Source: Zoogloea sp. (GTDB lineage: Bacteria > Pseudomonadota > Gammaproteobacteria > Burkholderiales > Rhodocyclaceae). Taken from it: a stretch of DNA of 64,000 nucleotides. Under the pieces are notes generated by a model that was given only the letters and a program-made list of their open reading frames with translations, made no database searches and was not told where the DNA came from. Location of the stretch: assembly GCA_016703645.1 (NCBI GenBank), contig JADJBR010000009.1, forward strand, positions 1,251,501 through 1,315,500, read 5' to 3'. Both the position numbers and the translations under genes were made by a program. Below are positions 59,613 to 64,000 of this stretch, piece by piece. Each line of letters begins with the position of its first letter. The stretch's first letter is position 1.

Positions 59613-62600
59613 CTATCCCGGGGCCGGCTCCGGTACCGTCTTCCGGCGTCGCTCGCGCCAGCCTTCCACCAGTGAATACACCGCCGGCACCACCACCAGG
59701 GTCAGCAGGGTCGAACTGACCATGCCGCCGATCACGGCAATGGCCAGGGGCTGGTTGGTCTCGTTGCCGGCGCCAAAGCCCAGTGCCGCCGGGGCCAGGG
59801 CCAGGATCACCGTGGCGGAGGTCATCAGCACCGGACGCATGCGGATCGGGCAGGCATTGCGCAGGGCCGCATCCACGGGCAGACCGTCGTCGCGACGCTG
59901 GTTGGTGAGGTCCACCAGCAGGATCGAGTTTTTGGCGACCAAACCGATCAGCAGCACCAGGCCGATCATCGAGTAGATGTTCAGGGTGTGGCCTGTGGCC
60001 CACAGGGCTGCCACGCCACCGACGATGGCCAGGGGCTGGGCCAGCATGACGATGAAGGGCTGCACGAAGCTGTTGAACTGGCTGGCCAGCACCATGTAGA
60101 GCAGGGTCAGGGCCAGGGCAAAGGTGAAGCTCATGTACTTCTGGGTCTTGCCGAACTCCTCCGCCTGGCCGATCAGCTTGACCTGGTAGCCCGTGGGCAG
60201 CAGCTCTGCGGCGCTGCGCTTGACCACGTCCACCGCTTCACCCAGGGGCAGGGTCGGGGAGGCGTAGAAAGTGGCGGCGTATTGCAGGTCGAATCGCCCC
60301 ACAACGGCCGGCCCCAGGGTTTCCCGGAAGCTGGCCACGCTGTCGAGGCGCACGAGCTGGCCCGACTTGTTGCGCAGGAAGATCTTCGACAGATCGGAAG
60401 GCTGGGTGAAGCTGCCTTCCCGGGCCTTCACCCGGATGTCGTAGCGCTGGCCGTCGCCGGGCTCGTCACTGTACTTGGCGATGTCCACCCCGCCGGTGAG
60501 CATGTTGATGGCCAGGGCCACGTCCTGGGTGCTCAGGCCGGCGTCGGCGATGCGCAGGCGGTCGGGTTTGAAGGCCAGTTGGGGCAGGTCGAGCTGCAGG
60601 TCGGTGTCCATGCGGCCGATGCCGGGGATGGTGGCCAGCTTGCGCTGCAGGGCCACCGCATGGCGGCCGAGTTCCTGCAGGTTCTCGCCGGTCAGCACGA
60701 ACTGCAGTGGCTCGCCCCGCTGCCCCTGGACCATCGGATAGGGTGCGGCAAAGACACGGGCGCCGGCAACCTGGCTGAATTCCTTGCGCAGCAGTGGGAT
60801 CACGTCCTGCTGTTTCACGCTGCGCTCCTCCCGCGGGACCATGCGCACCACCACCGTGCCCTGGTTGACCTGCCCGGCCGTGCCGAGGCCGATCAGGGCA
60901 AACTCGGAGCGGATCTCCGGGTGCTGGTCGAGGATGGCTTCCACCTCGCGCAGTTTGCTGTCGGTGTAGTCGATGCTCGAGCCCAGGGGCGTGCGTAGGG
61001 ACACCAGGAAGCGTCCCTCGTCCTGCTCCGGGGTGAAGGCCTTGCCCACGTGGGTGAAAAAGAAGGCGCTGGAGCCCACCACGGCCAGGGTGGCCAGCAG
61101 CACCCACAGGCGATGGGTGAGGGCGCCTTCCAGCAGGCGCACGTAGATGGCGTCCAGGCCGGCGAAGAGGCGGTCGAAGGTCCGGTAGATAGGGCCGTGC
61201 TGCTTCTCTACCCGCAGGTAGCGGGCGCACAGCATGGGCGTCAGGGTGAGGGACACGAACAGGGAAACCAGCACGCCAAAGGTGACCACCAGGGCAAAGC
61301 TGCGGAAGAACTGGCCGATGATCCCGGAGATGAAGGCCACCGGTGCGAAGATGCACACCAGCGACAGGGTGGCGGCCATGACGGCGAAGACCACCTCGTT
61401 GCTGCCATTGATGGCGGCCGATACCGGGTCCGGATCCAGCTCTTCCCGGTGCCTGAAGATGTTCTCCAGCACCACGATGGCGTCGTCCACCACCACCCCG
61501 ATGAGCAGCAGCAGGGCCAGCATGGTCAGGGAGTTGAGGGTGAAACCGGCAAAATAGATGACCGCGATGGCGCCCATCAGGGACACCGGGATGGCCAGGG
61601 CGATGATCAGGGTGGAGCGCACCGAGCGCAGGAAGATCCACACCACCAGGGAGGCCAGCAGGGTGCCCTCGATCAGGTGCTCCTTGAGGGAGTCCACGAT
61701 CTCGAGGATGAAGACCGCATCATTGGAGACCACCGACAGGCTCATGCCCGGGGGCAGGGCAGGGCGCAGTTCCCGTTCCACACGTTCCAGGATTCGTTCG
61801 GTGATGGCCACCGTGTTGGCGTTGGCGATCTTCACCATGCCCAGGCCAATCGTGGTCTTGCCGTTGAAGCGGGCTAGCTGGCGGTTGTCGGTGAGGCCGT
61901 CCTCAATCTCGGCCACGTCACCCAGACGGATCGGTGCCTTGTTGCGCCAGGCAGCGATGAGGCCCTGGAGTTCGCCGACCTGGTGGAACTCCAGGTCGAG
62001 CTTGAGCAGGCTTTCGGTTTTTTGGCCGACCACGAAGCCACCGGCAAGCTGCACATGCTCCCGGGCAAAGGCGTCGCTGATGTCCTGGGCGGTGATGGCA
62101 TGGGCGGCCATGCGGTCCGGCCGCAGGTTGACCCGGATGGTGCGGTCACGGCGACCACCGAGGCGTACCTCGCCCACACCGTCGATGGTCTCCAGGCGCT
62201 TCTTGAGTACGTTGAGGGCGTACTGGTTGAGTTGCTGCTGGGTGCGGTCGCCCTGCAGGGCCAGCCACATGATGGGTTGGGCGTTGGTCTCGACCTTGGC
62301 GATGACCGGCGGGTCCACATCCTTGGGCAGGCGGCGCAGCACCTGATTGACCTTGGACTGGACCTCGTTGAAGGCCACGTCCACCTTCTTTTCAAGGGCG
62401 AAGGTGATGTTGACCACCGAGACGCCGGGCGATGAGGTGGACTGCACGTGCTCGATGCCCGGCACACTATTGACCGCAGATTCGATCACGTTGGTGATGC
62501 TTGAATCGACGATGTCCGGGTTGGCGCCCTTGAGCGCCGTGGTGATCGAGATGACCGGAAATTCAATGTACGGGAAGCGGTCCATGCCGATCCGCTGGTA

Positions 62601-62684
62601 GCCGATCACCCCGACCAGCACCAGCACGGCGCTCATCATCCACGCCAGCACGTGGCGCTTGATGGAAAGCTCGGGCAGGGTCAT
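59613..62684 (-). CDS. RND multidrug efflux permease (HAE1 family)
   Basis: A 1023-residue inner-membrane pump with 12 predicted helices and two periplasmic loops. It begins LPELSIKRHVLAWMMSAVLVLVG. The proton-relay Asp pair is in GVVVDDAIVVLENIFRHRE, and FKPDRLRIADAGLSTQDVALA is a periplasmic family segment. It is of the HAE1 type, not the heavy-metal type of cusA. It overlaps the adaptor gene (ATGA). Substrates are unknown; no outer-membrane factor is adjacent. Confidence 0.93.
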   Translation of the reverse strand: MTLPELSIKRHVLAWMMSAVLVLVGVIGYQRIGMDRFPYIEFPVISITTALKGANPDIVDSSITNVIESAVNSVPGIEHVQSTSSPGVSVVNITFALEKKVDVAFNEVQSKVNQVLRRLPKDVDPPVIAKVETNAQPIMWLALQGDRTQQQLNQYALNVLKKRLETIDGVGEVRLGGRRDRTIRVNLRPDRMAAHAITAQDISDAFAREHVQLAGGFVVGQKTESLLKLDLEFHQVGELQGLIAAWRNKAPIRLGDVAEIEDGLTDNRQLARFNGKTTIGLGMVKIANANTVAITERILERVERELRPALPPGMSLSVVSNDAVFILEIVDSLKEHLIEGTLLASLVVWIFLRSVRSTLIIALAIPVSLMGAIAVIYFAGFTLNSLTMLALLLLIGVVVDDAIVVLENIFRHREELDPDPVSAAINGSNEVVFAVMAATLSLVCIFAPVAFISGIIGQFFRSFALVVTFGVLVSLFVSLTLTPMLCARYLRVEKQHGPIYRTFDRLFAGLDAIYVRLLEGALTHRLWVLLATLAVVGSSAFFFTHVGKAFTPEQDEGRFLVSLRTPLGSSIDYTDSKLREVEAILDQHPEIRSEFALIGLGTAGQVNQGTVVVRMVPREERSVKQQDVIPLLRKEFSQVAGARVFAAPYPMVQGQRGEPLQFVLTGENLQELGRHAVALQRKLATIPGIGRMDTDLQLDLPQLAFKPDRLRIADAGLSTQDVALAINMLTGGVDIAKYSDEPGDGQRYDIRVKAREGSFTQPSDLSKIFLRNKSGQLVRLDSVASFRETLGPAVVGRFDLQYAATFYASPTLPLGEAVDVVKRSAAELLPTGYQVKLIGQAEEFGKTQKYMSFTFALALTLLYMVLASQFNSFVQPFIVMLAQPLAIVGGVAALWATGHTLNIYSMIGLVLLIGLVAKNSILLVDLTNQRRDDGLPVDAALRNACPIRMRPVLMTSATVILALAPAALGFGAGNETNQPLAIAVIGGMVSSTLLTLVVVPAVYSLVEGWRERRRKTVPEPAPG

Positions 62685-63784
62685 GGCTTGCGGGCGGGCG
62701 CTGCCTTGACGTTGACGGCGGCACCGTCACTCAGGAAGCCTGCGCCGTCTTCGGCGACGGTTTCGCCATCGGTCAGACCCTTGGCAATCTCCACCCGGCC
62801 ATCGCGTTTGGCGCCCACTTCAACCACCCGCTGGACGGCCTTGCCGCCGGCGATCACATAAACCACCTTGCCGGCCGGGCGTAGCACCACGCTCTGTTCG
62901 GGCACCATCACCGCCGCGCTCTTGTGCCCGGTGACGATGGCGGCATTGACGGTGCCTCCCGACAACAGGCTGCCGTCGTTGCTGACCCGGACGAGGACAT
63001 CCAGGGCCCGGCTGCTGTCGTTGATGGTGGGCTTTACGTCCTCCACCGTGCCCTCGATCACCTTGCCCGGCAGGTGGGGCAGGCTCAGACGTACCGGCTG
63101 ACCAGCGCGGATGCGGCCAGCGGCAGATTCCGGGTAGGGCAGGTGGGCGCGCAGGATGCGGTTGGAGATCAGGCGGAAGAGCGGATCGCCCACTTTCACA
63201 TAGTCGCCGGGGGAGACGATCTGCGTTTCGATGATGCCATCCACCGGCGCCACGACCCGGGTGCGACCGAGATCGTTGTGGGTGGCACTTCCCCGCGCCC
63301 GGGCGGTGGTCAGCTGGGCGCGCAGGGCATCCCGCTGGGCCAGGCTGTCTTCGGCGCCATTGCGCGAGATGAAGCCTTTGGCGACGAGATCCTGCTGACG
63401 TTCGGCGAAGCGCTCGGCCTGGGCCACCAGGGCTTCCAGCCGGGCAATTTCGGCACCATCGACCCGGGTCTGGATGGCGAAGTCGGAGGCGTCCAGCTCC
63501 GCGAGTAGCTGACCGCGCCTGACCTTGTCCCCGCTATGGGCCACGACCCGGGTGACCCGACCTGCCACCTCGGCGCCGATACTGGGGTCGATCAGGGCCT
63601 CCAGCGTCCCCAGGGTGTCCTCGGTGATGTCGAGGGCAGCGCTGCGGGCGACGGTCGCCGTGATGAGGGTGGGCGGCGGGCCGGCGGGTTTGTCGGATGC
63701 CGGCTCGGGTTTGTTGCCGCAGCCGGCAAGCCCGAGGGCAAAGAGCAGGGTGACGCGGGGCGCGAAACGCATGATCGTGGCCAT
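62681..63784 (-). CDS. RND efflux periplasmic adaptor lipoprotein
   Basis: A 367-residue protein with a lipoprotein signal ending LGLAGC. Family parts are a lipoyl-like half (IGAEVAGRVTRVVAHSGDKVRRGQLLAELD), a helical hairpin, and the return half (TRVVAPVDGIIETQIVSPGDYVKVGDPLFRL). It connects the permease encoded downstream to an outer-membrane channel. The start could also be the ATG at 63772. It lies 19 bp after lysA on the same strand. Confidence 0.92.
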   Translation of the reverse strand: MATIMRFAPRVTLLFALGLAGCGNKPEPASDKPAGPPPTLITATVARSAALDITEDTLGTLEALIDPSIGAEVAGRVTRVVAHSGDKVRRGQLLAELDASDFAIQTRVDGAEIARLEALVAQAERFAERQQDLVAKGFISRNGAEDSLAQRDALRAQLTTARARGSATHNDLGRTRVVAPVDGIIETQIVSPGDYVKVGDPLFRLISNRILRAHLPYPESAAGRIRAGQPVRLSLPHLPGKVIEGTVEDVKPTINDSSRALDVLVRVSNDGSLLSGGTVNAAIVTGHKSAAVMVPEQSVVLRPAGKVVYVIAGGKAVQRVVEVGAKRDGRVEIAKGLTDGETVAEDGAGFLSDGAAVNVKAAPARKP

Positions 63785-63803
63785 CGGGCGGCAGGAGTGG
63801 GGG

Positions 63804-64000
63804 TCAGGGAAGCGGGCGTTCGCCCCTCAGCAGGTGTTCGAGGGTTTCCCGCTCGCGGATGACATGCACCGTGTCCCCGTCCACCAGCACCTCGGCTGCC
63901 CGCGGGCGGGTGTTGTAGTTGGAGCTCATGGTCATGCCGTAGGCGCCGGCAGAGAGGATGGCCAGCAGGTCACCGGTATCGACGGCGAGATCCCGGTCAT
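63804..64000 (-). CDS. lysA: Diaminopimelate decarboxylase, C-terminal part (cut by window edge)
   Basis: The frame runs in from the right edge and stops at 63804. The 65 residues seen include [35 protein letters not shown], the conserved C-terminal end of LysA with the pyridoxal-phosphate-site Tyr (SAGAYGM), then HVIRERET. It makes lysine from meso-diaminopimelate. The catalytic barrel is outside the window. Confidence 0.92.
   Translation of the reverse strand, partial: DRDLAVDTGDLLAILSAGAYGMTMSSNYNTRPRAAEVLVDGDTVHVIRERETLEHLLRGERPLP

Noticed and set aside
1-64000. tRNA, rRNA or riboswitch genes
   Set aside because: No cloverleaf, rRNA segment or known riboswitch core was recognised on reading; a covariance-model scan would settle this.

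Overview
The window is GC-rich DNA from a proteobacterium, most likely a betaproteobacterium of the Rhodocyclales type. This is an inference from the core block at the right end (gmk, rpoZ, spoT, a DUF3460 gene, a DEDDh exonuclease/GIY-YIG fusion, an RND pump and lysA) and from gene styles such as CopK. About 54.7 kb of accessory DNA abuts gmk.

Layout: (1) 1-1585, a divergent Cd/Pb/Zn unit: a P-type ATPase cut by the window edge and a CadR/PbrR-type MerR regulator with a 19-bp-spacer operator. (2) 1613-2868, a GNAT acetyltransferase, a small unknown gene and a hemerythrin-like gene. (3) 2890-20175, a large copper/silver region: copRS two-component genes facing a periplasmic detoxification set (TolC-type lipoprotein, multicopper oxidase, cytochrome c, DUF411, CusF-like), then cusCBA, a YHS protein, DUF2933, an ICMT-like methyltransferase and a YHS-containing Cu ATPase. 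(4) 20232-23749, a three-gene operon with an N6-adenine methylase, headed by a perfect 52-bp palindrome. (5) 24031-32870, more copper genes (small exported proteins, copK, an HxEGVGGH-repeat protein, a two-HMA CopA and CueR) mixed with an orphan FlgB-like gene and an HD-GYP gene. (6) 32823-36917, unknown genes and a HAD hydrolase split by an IS3-family element. (7) 36918-54645, a phage- or satellite-like element: a toprim/DUF927 primase lacking its N-terminus, a lone tape-measure protein, a P4-like immunity leader, DUF3077 and DUF3987 genes, a second IS copy, an SOS module (SRAP, umuD, umuC) and a serine resolvase with a res-like site. No integrase, terminase or capsid gene is visible. (8) 54846-64000, chromosome core.

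How the parts work together: CopR-type boxes of the form TnACA-N4-TGTnA lie upstream of at least five copper genes or operons, so CopRS probably controls periplasmic defence across the island. CueR separately controls the cytoplasmic Cu(I) ATPase copA through its own 19-bp-spacer promoter. Periplasmic copper would be bound (CopK, CusF-like, DUF411), oxidised (multicopper oxidase) and expelled (CusCBA), while two ATPases clear the cytoplasm. In the right element, one LexA box lies between the divergent SRAP and umuDC genes.

Main oddities: reconstructable gene interruptions by two IS copies, one of which is full of small deletions; the palindrome over a start codon; a P4-like antisense arrangement; repeated fragments of the DUF3987 3' end around cargo genes; and several unassigned exported metal-associated proteins.
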